Shown: piece by piece, positions 16,359-24,848 of the stretch
Position numbering within the stretch: position 1 is the stretch's first letter
How the letters are laid out: the number at the start of each line of letters is the position of its first letter
Origin: JAJDXW01 sp965223775
GTDB lineage: Bacteria > Pseudomonadota > Gammaproteobacteria > HK1
NCBI GenBank assembly: GCA_965223775.1
Contig: OZ245021.1
Location: forward strand, 3,782,001 to 3,846,000
Length of the DNA stretch: 64,000 nt
Reading direction: 5' to 3'
Translations under genes and position numbers: made by a program
The notes under the pieces: generated by a model
Told to the model about the DNA's origin: nothing
Databases searched by the model: none
What the model saw: only the letters and a program-made list of their open reading frames with translations

Positions 16359-17729
16359 ATGTCCGCCATTCGCACCGTTGTCGTCGCATTCGGCTTCTTC
16401 CTGATGCTGATGGTGGCCGGCGCTCAACCTCGGGCCGAGGTGACCGAGCGCGCCGTCACCCGCGCGTTCCTCGTCCTGGTTGTCGGGGAGGTGCATGACA
16501 TTGCGGACGCCATGGAGCTCATCGAGTCGACGTGGAAGCCGTCGTACCTTCCGATGGCCCTCGAGGTGATGCGCCTGAGCCGCAATTCGGCAGTCTCCGC
16601 CGCCTTGATGCGGCTCATGGAGAACGAGGCCGGCGTCGAGCACGGTGTCGACCTCGGTGCATGGCAACATGAGATGTGGAACGCGCCCGAGGCGCTGCAC
16701 CCGCGCTACGCCGCCTTCAAGGGCGCGCTCTACGGCATCATCGACCCGCGATTCTCGGCGTACTTCGACGAGGTGGACGAGCCGTTGATCCGGCTCGACG
16801 AGATCGTCTGGGGTGGTGTCAGGCAGGACGGCATTCCGCCGCTGCGCAACCCGGCAATGCTCGCCGCGAAAGATGCCGGATACCTCGCAGATGACCACAT
16901 CGTGTTCGGCGTCTCGGTCAACGGCGATGCCCGGGCCTATCCGAAACGCATCCTCGGCTGGCACGAGATGTTCGTCGACACCGTCGGCGGGGTGCCGGTC
17001 GCCGGCGTGTACTGCACGCTCTGCGGTACCGTGATCCTCTTCCATACCGAGCACGACGGGGTGAATCACCGGCTCGGCACGAGTGGTTTTCTCTACCGTT
17101 CGAACAAGCTCATGTACGACCAGGACACGCAGTCGCTGTGGAGCACGATGCGCGGGACGCCGGTAGTCGGGCCGCTCGCCGGGAAGGGCATCGTGCTCGA
17201 CCGCGGCAGCGTGGTGACGACCACCTGGGGCGAGTGGCGGCGGCGCCATCCTGACACCAAGGTGCTCTCGCTCGAGACCGGCCACGAGCGCAACTACGCC
17301 GAAGGGGCTGCATACCGCGAGTACTTCGCGACCGACGAGGTGATGTTCCCCGTCCCGGCCCTCGATTCGCGGCTGAAGAACAAGGACGAGGTGTTCACGA
17401 TGCTGCTTGCCCGTCATCCCGCCCGTCCCCTCGCGATCTCGGCCGACTTCCTCGCCGCGAATCCCGTCCATCACGATTCGATCGAGGGAACCGCACTCGT
17501 GGTGCTCACCGACCCGTCGGGCGCCAACCGCGCCTACGCGAGCGAGGATGTGACGTTCACCGGGTACGACGGCGACAGGAGGGTGCAGGACAGCTCCGGA
17601 CTGACGTGGACGATGGACGAGCACGCCCTCGCCGCCGAAAACGGCCGCGTACTCCATCGCATCCCGGCGCAACGGGCCTTCTGGTTCGGCTGGTACGCTG
17701 CATTTCCGAACACCCGCTTGGTGCGGTAG
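16359..17729 (+). CDS. DUF3179 domain secreted protein
   Basis: A 456-residue protein with an N-terminal hydrophobic signal (TVVVAFGFFLMLMVAGAQPRAE) directing it to the periplasm. The body matches DUF3179: GIPPLRNPAMLAAKDAGYLA, VFGVSVNGDARAYPKRILGW, PVAGVYCTLCGTVILFHTE, then GTSGFLYRSNKLMYDQDTQS and LWSTMRGTPVVGPLAG. The conserved Cys pair (CTLC) could bind a metal. I chose the ATG at 16,359 because GGAGA lies 7 bases upstream and the signal begins there. Biochemical function is unknown. It lies in the same direction as the Fe-S gene that follows, 173 bases on. Confidence 0.8.
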   Translation: MSAIRTVVVAFGFFLMLMVAGAQPRAEVTERAVTRAFLVLVVGEVHDIADAMELIESTWKPSYLPMALEVMRLSRNSAVSAALMRLMENEAGVEHGVDLGAWQHEMWNAPEALHPRYAAFKGALYGIIDPRFSAYFDEVDEPLIRLDEIVWGGVRQDGIPPLRNPAMLAAKDAGYLADDHIVFGVSVNGDARAYPKRILGWHEMFVDTVGGVPVAGVYCTLCGTVILFHTEHDGVNHRLGTSGFLYRSNKLMYDQDTQSLWSTMRGTPVVGPLAGKGIVLDRGSVVTTTWGEWRRRHPDTKVLSLETGHERNYAEGAAYREYFATDEVMFPVPALDSRLKNKDEVFTMLLARHPARPLAISADFLAANPVHHDSIEGTALVVLTDPSGANRAYASEDVTFTGYDGDRRVQDSSGLTWTMDEHALAAENGRVLHRIPAQRAFWFGWYAAFPNTRLVR

Positions 17730-17902
17730 CGCGCCGGACGCCGCGGTCCCGCGAAGACGTCGGCGGGCACCCGGACGTTGACACGGACTCCTTGCTCCGG
17801 CGGCCGGTCGCCTTTCCCCTCCCGACCCCGGCCGTAGTACGATTGGGCCGGCGCACCGTGATCGATGATCGACCGGGCAACCGGCGGAGGAGCCTGTGGG
17901 TG

Positions 17903-19243
17903 ATGAACAGCGGCCGGGCATTCGTTGATTCCCTTGCGGAGCGGACAGCGGAGGTTCTTGACGCCTGCACCCGTTGCGGCCGGTGCGTCGAGGTCTGTCC
18001 CATGGTCGAACCCGCCGGTCTCGACGCCTCGCAGGCGCCCGAGATCGCTTCCGGGGTGCTGGACCTGCTCGCCGGCGGCGCGGGCACCGACGAGGCATCC
18101 CGCTGGGCGAGCGTTTGCACCGGCAGCGGCTACTGCATCCCCGCCTGCAAGGATGGAGTCAATCCGAGATTCATGCTGGGCCTCGCCCGAATCGCGGTCC
18201 AGTCCCGCGGGGGAAACGGCACGGGGCGCCGCGAAGGGGCCCGGATATTCTCCGGAATGAGCCGGGGGGTTCGCATCCTGTCCAGGATGCAGCTCCCGCC
18301 GGACCTGCTGGCGAGAATCAATCCCCGCCAGCGGCCGGATCATGCTCCCGCCGCCGCCCCCGACGTCGTGTTCTACACCGGCTGCAACGTACTGCGCACC
18401 CCGCACATCGCCCTGCTGTGCCTGGACGTGCTCGACACGCTCGGGGTTCGCTACGAAGTCATGGGCGGCCCCTCGCACTGCTGCGGCATCTTCCAGTATC
18501 GCTCGGGAGACGCCGAAGGAGCGGGGCGGGTCGGTTTCAACACGCTGTCTCGGCTCGGCGCCGCCGGCACCGAGGAGGTCCTCTCCTGGTGCCCGAGCTG
18601 CCAGACCCAGCTAGGCGAGATCACGCTTCCGAGCTATGCCGACACGAACGCAGGCCGCCCCTTCGAGCTGACACCCTACATCCAGTACATCGCCGACCGC
18701 CTGGACCGACTCGCTCCTCTCATGACTCGACGCGTCGAGCGACGGGTGGCGCTGCACGAACGGCCCGTCCTGCCCGGAGTGGTGGATGCCGCGCGGCGCA
18801 TCCTGAACGCCATTCCCGGCCTGGACCTCGTCGACCTCGAGGTACCGCGGGTCGGCACGATGTCGAACAGCCTTACCGTGCTCCCCGAGTTCAAGTCACG
18901 GCTTCGGGATCGGGAGTTCGAGGCGGCGCAGGCGGCCGGGGTCGACACCCTGGCCACGATCTTCCACGCCTGCCACCGCGAGATCTGCCATTTCGAGTCG
19001 GGGCAGAGCTTCGAAATCGTCAACTTCATGGAGCTCGTCGGCGAGAGTCTCGGCTTTCGCCACGAGGACGCCTACAAGCGACTGAAGCTGATGCAGGACA
19101 TCGACGCCATCGTGCGCGATGCCGGAGAGCTGATCGAGCGTCACGACCTCGATCTGGAGCAGGTACGGGACGTCATCCATGCAGACATGCTCTCCGGGCG
19201 ATCCGTCGGAGTAACGCCGGTGACGTCCGCGCGCCGGCCATAG
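17903..19243 (+). CDS. (Fe-S)-binding heterodisulfide-reductase-like protein
   Basis: A 446-residue electron-transfer subunit. It has a 4Fe-4S motif CTRCGRCVEVCP near residue 20, a second set CTGSGYCIPAC near residue 75, then two CCG-type cysteine regions: GCNVLRTPHIALLC...GGPSHCCG near 170-200 and FHACHREICHFESGQSFE near 360. This is the layout of HdrB/HdrD- or GlpC-like Fe-S oxidoreductase subunits, which pass electrons between a quinone or flavoprotein and a thiol or organic substrate. No flavoprotein partner lies nearby. The start has GGAGGAG 10 bases upstream. It is soluble, with no signal peptide. Confidence 0.8.
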   Translation: MNSGRAFVDSLAERTAEVLDACTRCGRCVEVCPMVEPAGLDASQAPEIASGVLDLLAGGAGTDEASRWASVCTGSGYCIPACKDGVNPRFMLGLARIAVQSRGGNGTGRREGARIFSGMSRGVRILSRMQLPPDLLARINPRQRPDHAPAAAPDVVFYTGCNVLRTPHIALLCLDVLDTLGVRYEVMGGPSHCCGIFQYRSGDAEGAGRVGFNTLSRLGAAGTEEVLSWCPSCQTQLGEITLPSYADTNAGRPFELTPYIQYIADRLDRLAPLMTRRVERRVALHERPVLPGVVDAARRILNAIPGLDLVDLEVPRVGTMSNSLTVLPEFKSRLRDREFEAAQAAGVDTLATIFHACHREICHFESGQSFEIVNFMELVGESLGFRHEDAYKRLKLMQDIDAIVRDAGELIERHDLDLEQVRDVIHADMLSGRSVGVTPVTSARRP

Positions 19244-19256
19244 CCTGCATCTCTCC

Positions 19257-19450
19257 TCGGCCTGCGGGCCTGCCGACGCCGCTCCGCCGCTTCGCGCCAC
19301 CTTTCGCCACCATACCGTCCATAGCTTGCCGGCGATTCTCGCGCCGCCGGTCCAGCCCTGCGGACGGGCGCAGGCCGCCGCCTGGCCGGCCGCGAGGACG
19401 AGCGCAAGCGCGGCCGCCAGCGCTGGTCCGCCGAGGCGCCACCGGGCCAT
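19257..19450 (-). pseudogene. Possible secreted-protein N-terminal fragment
   Basis: A start at 19,450 reads ARWRLGGPALAAALALVLAA then GQAAACARPQG, a convincing signal or lipoprotein leader, followed by GGARIAGKLWTVWWRKVA. After about 40 codons the frame becomes low quality and enters the Fe-S gene antisense. Its start codon lies 9 bases from repeat copy A, which may have separated it from its promoter. Confidence 0.3.
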
Positions 19451-19459
19451 CGCGGGCTA

Positions 19460-19649
19460 GCCCGGAAATCTCACCAGCTTTCGTCGCGAGGGCGGCGAGA
19501 CGGCGCTGTGACAGGCCGCACGGACCGAAGGAGCGCGTACGCGCTGGCGAAGGCGTAGTCGACTCTACGTCGAAGCGGCTTGAGGGAGTACGGCCTGTCA
19601 CAGCGCATGGATCGGCGTCCGCAGCAGGAAGCTGGTGAGATTTGCGGGC
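19460..19649. repeat. Palindromic repeat family, copy A
   Basis: A 190-bp element with imperfect terminal inverted repeats: about 22 of 24 positions match between the left end at 19,459 and the right end at 19,650 (AGCCCGGAAATCTCACCA against TGGTGAGATTTGCGGGCT). It is flanked on both sides by TA. An internal GCGCGTACGCGC palindrome and a second arm pair (CTGTGACAGGCCG/CGGCCTGTCACAG) extend the hairpin. The right-hand TA plus the first element base forms the TAG stop of the adjacent minus-strand amidohydrolase. Confidence 0.85.
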
Positions 19650-20488
19650 TAGCGCAGTTGCGCCAGGTGCGGCCGGATCATCGCCTCGCCGTTGCGCCAG
19701 GCGATCTGTTCGGCGAGGCCGGGCGGCAGGTCGGTCAGCCATTGCCGGGTCCAGTCGGCGTGCTCGACGACATGGTGCCAGCGCTCCGGCGTGAAGGTGT
19801 CGGTGCCGACCGTGACGCGGTCCGGGAAGGCGGCGAACAGGCTGCGCCAGTCGTCGTCGACCCGGCCGCCATGGGCGTGTTCGCTGCGGTAGGCCAGGTC
19901 GGTCCACAAGTTCGCGTGCTTCCCGAGCATCGGGCCGACGATATCCGGATCGACGAAGCCGGCATGGGCCCACAGCACCCGCGCTTCGGGCCATTGGGCG
20001 AAGATTCCGTCGACCGCGCCGGCGTCCGAATGGGCGTGCAGGAGAAGATTGTGCTGCCGCGCCAGCTCGATCATGCGCCGCGGCACGGCCTTGTCGATTT
20101 GCGAGGCGAAGAGGTGGAATTCGCCGACCGCGACCCACTTGAAGCGCTTCAGACGGTCCTCGAGGAAGTCGATCACCGACGGATCGTCGACCCAGCTGCC
20201 GATCTCGCCGCGCCGGCGGTAGGGGCGCAGGCTGGGCAGGACAAGGTCCGGCGCGGCGGCGTAGAGCGCGCGGGTACCGGCGTCGCCCGAGCTCGACACC
20301 AGCGCCCGCTTCAGCCCCGCCTTCTCGAGAATGGCGACGGCTTCGCCGGCGGAAAACCGCTCGGCCGCGTCGTGGCTGAAATGTATATGGGCGTCGAAGA
20401 TCGGCATCGGCGCGCCGACGGCGCGGGCCGCCGAGGGAAGCAGCGCCGCGGTGGCCGAGGTTGCGAGAAAGCGACGGCGCGAAATCAT
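19649..20488 (-). CDS. Tat-exported amidohydrolase (amidohydrolase-2 type)
   Basis: A TIM-barrel metal-dependent hydrolase. The N-terminus has a twin-arginine signal (SRRRFLATSATAALLPSAAR), so it should fold in the cytoplasm and be exported. The first metal motif FDAHIHFSHD follows the signal. Further ligands appear as VGEFHLFAS, LLLHAHSDAG, VLWAHAGFVDP and VGTDTFTPERW. The amidohydrolase-2 family includes decarboxylases and lactonases; the substrate is not readable here. I chose the ATG at 20,488 because GAAGGAG lies upstream and it starts the Tat signal. The stop codon TAG is shared with the end of repeat copy A. Confidence 0.8.
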   Translation of the reverse strand: MISRRRFLATSATAALLPSAARAVGAPMPIFDAHIHFSHDAAERFSAGEAVAILEKAGLKRALVSSSGDAGTRALYAAAPDLVLPSLRPYRRRGEIGSWVDDPSVIDFLEDRLKRFKWVAVGEFHLFASQIDKAVPRRMIELARQHNLLLHAHSDAGAVDGIFAQWPEARVLWAHAGFVDPDIVGPMLGKHANLWTDLAYRSEHAHGGRVDDDWRSLFAAFPDRVTVGTDTFTPERWHHVVEHADWTRQWLTDLPPGLAEQIAWRNGEAMIRPHLAQLR

Positions 20489-20624
20489 GGGAGAGCTCCT
20501 TCCTGCTGGCATATCCGAACCCTGTCACTCCTGGCGGCTGCATGGCAAGCCCCGAGATCGCTTTCCGGATTGCGTCCTGCGGGACGGCACTTCTTTGCGC
20601 GGTCCCTTCGACAGGCTGTTATCC

Positions 20625-20757
20625 GGCGTGGAATATTGACCCCCTTGTGGAGTGCGCCCACGTGGAGAGGGCAAGAACTCGCCTCGCTGATTGGACGAGC
20701 GAGGTGGGGGGAGATGGTGGTTGTGGAGACGATCGCGCGGATCCGTCGCGAACACCC
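20625..20757 (+). mobile_element. Left-end remnant of an IS21-type element with the istA start
   Basis: From an ATG at 20,714, preceded by GGGGGGAG, the sequence reads VVVETIARIRREH, matching the start of IS21-family IstA transposases. Homology ends after about 14 codons, followed within 25 bases by the decayed repeat copy E. The preceding 90 bases (TTGACCCCCTTGTGG...) would be the IS left end. No istB or further istA is present, so it is dead. Confidence 0.45.
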
Positions 20758-20781
20758 GGGTATCTGCCGGTGGCAAGCCGG

Positions 20782-20854
20782 TACCACGGCGACCTTGGGA
20801 GCGCGAAGCGGCAGATTGGCGTCCGCTAGCCAAGAAATTGGGGAGAGTTTGCGG
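20782..20854. repeat. Palindromic repeat family, decayed half copy E
   Basis: Seventy-three bases from ACCACGGCGACCTTGGGAGC to GAGAGTTTGCGG match the right half of copies C and D (ACCGCGGCGACCTTGGGAGC ... CCGGGT). The left half is absent and the terminus is degenerate. It directly follows the istA scrap. Confidence 0.6.
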
Positions 20855-20929
20855 CCAGCGCCCCGCCCCAGGACCCGATCGATCCCTGCGGACGCTCCGG
20901 GGTGCGCGGGCGGGGCCGCGCGGGAAGGC

Positions 20930-21397
20930 TCAATGATGGACCCGCGAGCTGCGCTCCGAGGACCAGGACGTGTGCTCTACCACGAGCCCCTTGCGCACGC
21001 GCTTGCCTACGAACAGCGCCGCCTGACGAAACGCCTGCTCGGCTTCCTTCGCGCACCACTCCCAGTCGGCGGGACTGCCCGAGGCACGGGACCACCAGTG
21101 CCCCACGACGAAGGTCGTGTCGATCTTCAGCTCCACCGTCCAGTCGTGCCACATCGCCTCGGGGTCAGAGTCCTCCGCGTACTCCTGTTCGACGTAGCGG
21201 CTGAAGTTTCCGCCGTTGTCGTCCGGGGCGACAATCTCCGCCACCGCGAGCTCGGTGTTGATGCAGGACTCCGTCCCGGTATGGACGGAGAACGCGGTGG
21301 CGAAGACAGTATCGATGACCGATGCTGCCGTCACCGTAACCGTAAGCGGGATTTCCCAGTCCGGTTCGAAGGACGAGTCTTCGGCTTCGTGTTTCAT
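20930..21397 (-). CDS. Hypothetical soluble protein downstream of rppH
   Basis: A 155-residue acidic protein (MKHEAEDSSFEPDWEIPLTV) with a Trp-rich middle (WTVELKIDTTFVVGHWWSRA; PADWEWCAKEAEQAFRQAAL). No signal, membrane segment or domain is recognised. It starts 18 bases after the rppH stop in the same direction, so it is probably the last gene of that transcript. Composition and position support it as real. Confidence 0.6.
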   Translation of the reverse strand: MKHEAEDSSFEPDWEIPLTVTVTAASVIDTVFATAFSVHTGTESCINTELAVAEIVAPDDNGGNFSRYVEQEYAEDSDPEAMWHDWTVELKIDTTFVVGHWWSRASGSPADWEWCAKEAEQAFRQAALFVGKRVRKGLVVEHTSWSSERSSRVHH

Positions 21398-21415
21398 GGC
21401 CGCACTCGACGGGAA

Positions 21416-21970
21416 TCAGCTTGAGCGAGACATGCGCGGCCAGCGGGATCCGAACCGGCGGCGGGAGTGCGAGCGCTCGTTCTTCGGCCGGGTCTCCACG
21501 CCCAGGATGGGGGCGAGCTCGGTGAGTGCGCGCCGGTAGACGAAGCGCTTGAAGAACACCACCTCCCGGGCCGGCTCCCAGTACTCGGCCCACCGCCAGC
21601 GGTCGAATTCCGGCCTCGAATGGGCGTCGATGCGGATCGCGCTGTCGTCCGACAGCAGACGGAGGAGAAACCAGCGCTGCTTCTGCCCGATGCAGACGGG
21701 GTGCCGGTCGCGGCGCAGGAACTGCCGCGGGATGTCGTAGCGGAGCCACCCGGCCGTCGCGCCGAGCACCTCGACGGACTCCGGAGGCAGCCCGAGTTCC
21801 TCGAAAAGCTCGCGAAAGGCCGCCTCTTCGGGTGTTTCGCCGTGGTGAATGCCGCCCTGGGGGAACTGCCAAGCATCCCGGCGCCCGATCCGCCGCGCCC
21901 ACACAACTTGACGGCGCTGGTTGGACACGACCATGCCAACGCTCGGCCGATAGCCGTCTGGATCGATCAA
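21416..21970 (-). CDS. rppH: RNA pyrophosphohydrolase (Nudix)
   Basis: This enzyme removes pyrophosphate from 5'-triphosphate RNA, opening transcripts to RNase E decay. The sequence begins MIDPDGYRPSVGMVVSNQRR and has RRDAWQFPQGGI, with the Nudix box GGIHHGETPEEAAFRELFEE followed by LGL. The downstream RppH signatures RYDIPRQFLRRD, CIGQKQRWFLLRL and EFDRWRWAEYW are present. At 184 residues it is slightly longer than typical (160-176) through a basic C-terminal tail. Its 5' end lies about 100 bases from the stop of adk, which is in the same direction. Confidence 0.93.
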   Translation of the reverse strand: MIDPDGYRPSVGMVVSNQRRQVVWARRIGRRDAWQFPQGGIHHGETPEEAAFRELFEELGLPPESVEVLGATAGWLRYDIPRQFLRRDRHPVCIGQKQRWFLLRLLSDDSAIRIDAHSRPEFDRWRWAEYWEPAREVVFFKRFVYRRALTELAPILGVETRPKNERSHSRRRFGSRWPRMSRSS

Positions 21971-22067
21971 GGGAGTCGCCTCTCGGGTGGCAACTTATTG
22001 TTTCACGCCCGAGCAGCCGTCGCAATCGACCCGGGCGCCGCCGCCCTTCGCGCGGACCGGCCGGAGC

Positions 22068-22718
22068 TCAGGCCGAGAGCACCGCTTCAATGGCCCACGA
22101 CCGGACCTCCGCGACCTCGCCCATGCCGTCGATGCGCACGTAGCGAAGCTCGCCCCGTTCGGCGAGCTCCCGATAGAACTCGACGAGCGGCCGGGTCTGC
22201 TCGCGGTAGACCGCGAGACGCGTGCGCACGGTCTGCTCGCGGTCGTCGTCGCGCTGAATGAGCTCGTCGCCGGTCTCGTCGTCGCGCCCTTGCGCCCGCG
22301 GCGGATTGTGGACGACGTGGTATACGCGGCCGGACGCGGGATGGACGCGCCGCCCGCTCATCCGCAACACGATCTCCTCGTCGTCCACCGCGATTTCGAT
22401 CACCGTGTCGATGACGATCCCCGCGTCCCGCACCGCTTCGGCCTGGGGAATGGTGCGCGGGAATCCATCGAGGACGAACCCCCCCGAGCAGTCCGGGCGT
22501 GCGAGGCGCTCTCCGACCATGGCGACGATCAGATCGTCCGGCACGAGCTCGCCAGCGTCCATGATGCCCTTCGCCTTTCGGCCGAGCGCGGTGCCCTCGC
22601 GTACCGCGGCCCGCAGCATGTCTCCGCTCGAAATCTGGGGAATGCCGAAATGGCGCGTGAGAAAGCCGGCCTGGGTACCTTTGCCCGAACCCGGACCGCC
22701 GAGTAGGATGATGCGCAT
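22068..22718 (-). CDS. adk: Adenylate kinase
   Basis: This enzyme catalyses ATP + AMP = 2 ADP in the cytoplasm. Motifs: P-loop GGPGSGKGTQ at residues 7-16, AMP-binding SSGDMLRAAV and LDGFPRTIPQAEA, lid region GRRVHPASGRVYHVVHNPP with GRDDETGDELIQRDDD, and the C-terminal RTRLAVYREQTRPLVEFY. The lid has no zinc cysteines and has the HPASGRVYH form of Gram-negative long-type enzymes. Length is 216 residues, as in the family. I chose the ATG at 22,718 because the conserved MRIILLGGPG starts there; an upstream in-frame ATG adds 36 foreign-looking residues. It is divergent from the Mth938-like gene, with a 70-bp shared promoter region. Confidence 0.95.
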   Translation of the reverse strand: MRIILLGGPGSGKGTQAGFLTRHFGIPQISSGDMLRAAVREGTALGRKAKGIMDAGELVPDDLIVAMVGERLARPDCSGGFVLDGFPRTIPQAEAVRDAGIVIDTVIEIAVDDEEIVLRMSGRRVHPASGRVYHVVHNPPRAQGRDDETGDELIQRDDDREQTVRTRLAVYREQTRPLVEFYRELAERGELRYVRIDGMGEVAEVRSWAIEAVLSA

Positions 22719-22788
22719 GCGCGAGAGCTTGCCCTGAAAGACCAGCGGCGGATTATACGGGCCTGACGGCCGCCTCCGGAGAAGGACG

Positions 22789-23157
22789 ATGAAGCTGCAC
22801 GCGGACGGAGCGGCGACCCGCATCACCTCCTATGGACCCGGCTACTTCGCGATTGGCGAGCGGCTCGTTCGCCACGGCATCATCATCAGCGCGGACGGTA
22901 CGGTCACGCCCTGGCCGCCGGTCGTGCCGGCCGACCTCGACGAGGAGCTCCTCCGGCAGATCATTGCGTACGAACCCGAAGTGGTACTCCTTGGAACCGG
23001 GGCGCGCCAGGCGTTTCCGCCGCCGGAGCTCCTTCGCCCCTTCGCCGAGAGCGGACTCGGCGTCGAGGTAATGGACACGGCCGCGGCCTGCCGGACGTTC
23101 AACGTACTCGCGGCCGAGAGCCGCGAGGTGGTGGCGGGCCTGCTTCCCATCGGCTGA
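22789..23157 (+). CDS. Mth938-like domain protein (DUF498)
   Basis: A 122-residue protein of the Mth938/NDUFAF3-like family. Landmarks are TSYGPGYFAIGERLVRHGII, ADGTVTPWPP, EVVLLGTGARQAFPPPELL and GVEVMDTAAACRTFNVLAAE with SREVVAGLLP. The eukaryotic relative helps assemble respiratory complex I; the bacterial role is undefined. In many proteobacteria it is a short single gene, as here. It is divergent from adk and convergent with nlpD. Confidence 0.85.
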   Translation: MKLHADGAATRITSYGPGYFAIGERLVRHGIIISADGTVTPWPPVVPADLDEELLRQIIAYEPEVVLLGTGARQAFPPPELLRPFAESGLGVEVMDTAAACRTFNVLAAESREVVAGLLPIG

Positions 23158-23183
23158 CGGACCGCCGTTCGGGTCCAGCCCCC

Positions 23184-23207
23184 CCGGGCGGCCGGGCGGC
23201 CGGGCGG
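23184..23207. repeat. Three tandem CCGGGCGG octamers
   Basis: Three perfect 8-bp units in the 87-bp gap between two convergent genes. Possibly part of a bidirectional 3' structure; otherwise simple-sequence GC expansion. Confidence 0.5.
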
Positions 23208-23244
23208 CGGAGAGTGACCCAGGGCCGCCCACCCGGTCCGAAAG

Positions 23245-24009
23245 TCAACCCCGCCGTGGAAGATACTTCAGTGGGTTCAATGGCTTCCCGTCTCGCCGGA
23301 CTTCGAAGTGAAGCTTCACCCGCTCGGCGCCGGTACTCCCCATTTCGGCGATTTTCTGACCGGCCCGAACCGTCTGACCTTCTTCTACGAACACTCGATC
23401 GTTGTGGGCATAGGCGGTGAGGAGGCGCTCGCTGTGCTTGACGATGACGAGGCGGCCGTAGCCGACGAGGCCGCTGCCGGTATAGACGACCCGCCCGTCC
23501 CTCGCGGCCACCACCGGCTGCCCGCGCCGCCCTGCGATATCGATCCCCCCGCGATCGCCCTTGCCGAAACCCTGGATCAGCCGCCCCCTGGCCGGCCAGG
23601 CCCATCCCCCGGACGGGACCGGGGTGGTTGCCGTATTGCCGGAACCCCTCCGGTCCGATCCGGCCTTCGCAACCCCCGCCCGCGCGGGCGACGCCTGAGG
23701 GCCGCGGAGCGAGAGCCGCTGCCCCGGATAGATGACGTATGGTGAACGGATGCGGTTCCAGCGCGCGATGGAGCGGTAGTCGAGGCCATATCGCCACGCA
23801 ATCGCGGACAGGGTTTCCCGCGGCCGAACCACATGCACCGCGGGCCGCTTGCCGCTCACCCCGGCCGCCGGCCTTGGTTCGCGTACGTCGGGCCCGGCCG
23901 GACGACCGCCCCACGGCCGCATCGCGCAGCCGCCGGCGACCAGCGCCACGAGGGCGCAGGCGAGAAGACGACTCAGAAGTCGGCGTCGAAGCCGAGTTTC
24001 CCTATCCAC
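23245..24009 (-). CDS. nlpD: NlpD-like LysM/LytM murein hydrolase activator
   Basis: A 254-residue outer-membrane lipoprotein candidate. The signal segment ends in the lipobox VAGGC near residue 25. A LysM domain (HVVRPRETLSAIAWRYGLDY; YVIYPGQRLSL) lies at about 58-102, and a LytM/M23 domain at about 140-252 (GGIDIAG; GYGRLVIVKHSERLLTAYAH; LHFEVRRDGKPLNPLKYLPR). The first zinc-ligand histidine is replaced (GGIDIAG), as in E. coli NlpD, so it should activate an amidase (AmiC) rather than cut peptidoglycan. It follows surE with a 37-base overlap, the usual proteobacterial surE-nlpD order; the pcm gene often between them is absent. No rpoS follows; the next gene is convergent. Confidence 0.85.
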   Translation of the reverse strand: MDRETRLRRRLLSRLLACALVALVAGGCAMRPWGGRPAGPDVREPRPAAGVSGKRPAVHVVRPRETLSAIAWRYGLDYRSIARWNRIRSPYVIYPGQRLSLRGPQASPARAGVAKAGSDRRGSGNTATTPVPSGGWAWPARGRLIQGFGKGDRGGIDIAGRRGQPVVAARDGRVVYTGSGLVGYGRLVIVKHSERLLTAYAHNDRVFVEEGQTVRAGQKIAEMGSTGAERVKLHFEVRRDGKPLNPLKYLPRRG

Positions 24010-24737
24010 GACGAAATCGTATCCAGCGCGCGGTGCCGAGTGAGGTCGGCGTGAATTGGAGTAACGGATACGAAACCCTCGTCAACCGCGTGGAAGTCCG
24101 TATCCGGCGCATTGTCACGGGCCGAACCCGCCTCTCCGAACCAGTAGATCCGTTCGCCGGTCGGGTCCCGGCCGGGGACGGCCGGACGGGAGCGGTGCCG
24201 GTGCCCGAGTCTCGTCACCCGCACTCCTTCGATCCGGTCCAGGGGCAGATCCGGCACGTTCACGTTGAGCACCGTCCCCGGCGGGATGGAACCGTGCGCG
24301 AGCGCCCCGAGGAGCCGCTCCACCACCGCGGCCGCGGTCTCGTACCGGCGCGGGTCGCGCCCCACCAGAGAGACCGCAATCGCCGGGAGTCCGAGATGGC
24401 GGCCCTCGAGGGCCGCCGCCACGGTGCCCGAGTACAGTACGTCGTCGCCGAGATTCCCGCCCGCGTTGATCCCCGACACCACGAGGTCCGGATCCCGATC
24501 GAGCAACCCCGTGAGCGCGAGGTGGACGCAGTCGGTCGGAGTTCCCTCGACCACGATGAAGCCGTCCTCGCGCCGCTCCACCCGAAGCGGATTCCGGAGG
24601 GTGAGCGAGTTGCTCGCACCGCTCCGATCGCGATCGGGGGCGGCTACCGTCACCTCCCAGTGCTTCGAGAGCGTGCGCCACAGGCACAGGAGCCCCGGCG
24701 CACGGTAGCCATCGTCATTGCTGAGGAGGATGCGCAT
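23973..24737 (-). CDS. surE: 5'/3'-nucleotidase SurE
   Basis: A metal-dependent phosphatase that removes phosphate from nucleoside monophosphates, linked to stationary-phase survival. It begins MRILLSNDDGYRAPGL, with the Asp-Asp metal ligands, followed by VAAPDRDRSGASNSLTLRNP, GTPTDCVHLALTGLL, VVSGINAGGNLGDDVLYSGT and VAAALEGRHLGLPAIAVSL. All are SurE signatures. Length 254 is normal. It overlaps nlpD by 37 bases, so the two are co-transcribed. Confidence 0.94.
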   Translation of the reverse strand: MRILLSNDDGYRAPGLLCLWRTLSKHWEVTVAAPDRDRSGASNSLTLRNPLRVERREDGFIVVEGTPTDCVHLALTGLLDRDPDLVVSGINAGGNLGDDVLYSGTVAAALEGRHLGLPAIAVSLVGRDPRRYETAAAVVERLLGALAHGSIPPGTVLNVNVPDLPLDRIEGVRVTRLGHRHRSRPAVPGRDPTGERIYWFGEAGSARDNAPDTDFHAVDEGFVSVTPIHADLTRHRALDTISSWIGKLGFDADF

Positions 24738-24848
24738 CGGCCACCGTGCTGCGCGGGCCCGGCCCGCGGCCGAAGCGGCGGCGCCAGCGCCCTCGACACC
24801 GAACGGCGGCGGGGCCGGACCGGCCCGCCCCCGCCGCGAAGGATTGAA

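Noticed and set aside
18896..19256. Continuation of the signal-peptide frame into the Fe-S gene antisense strand
   Set aside because: Overlap with a well-supported gene and loss of protein-like composition after about 40 codons.
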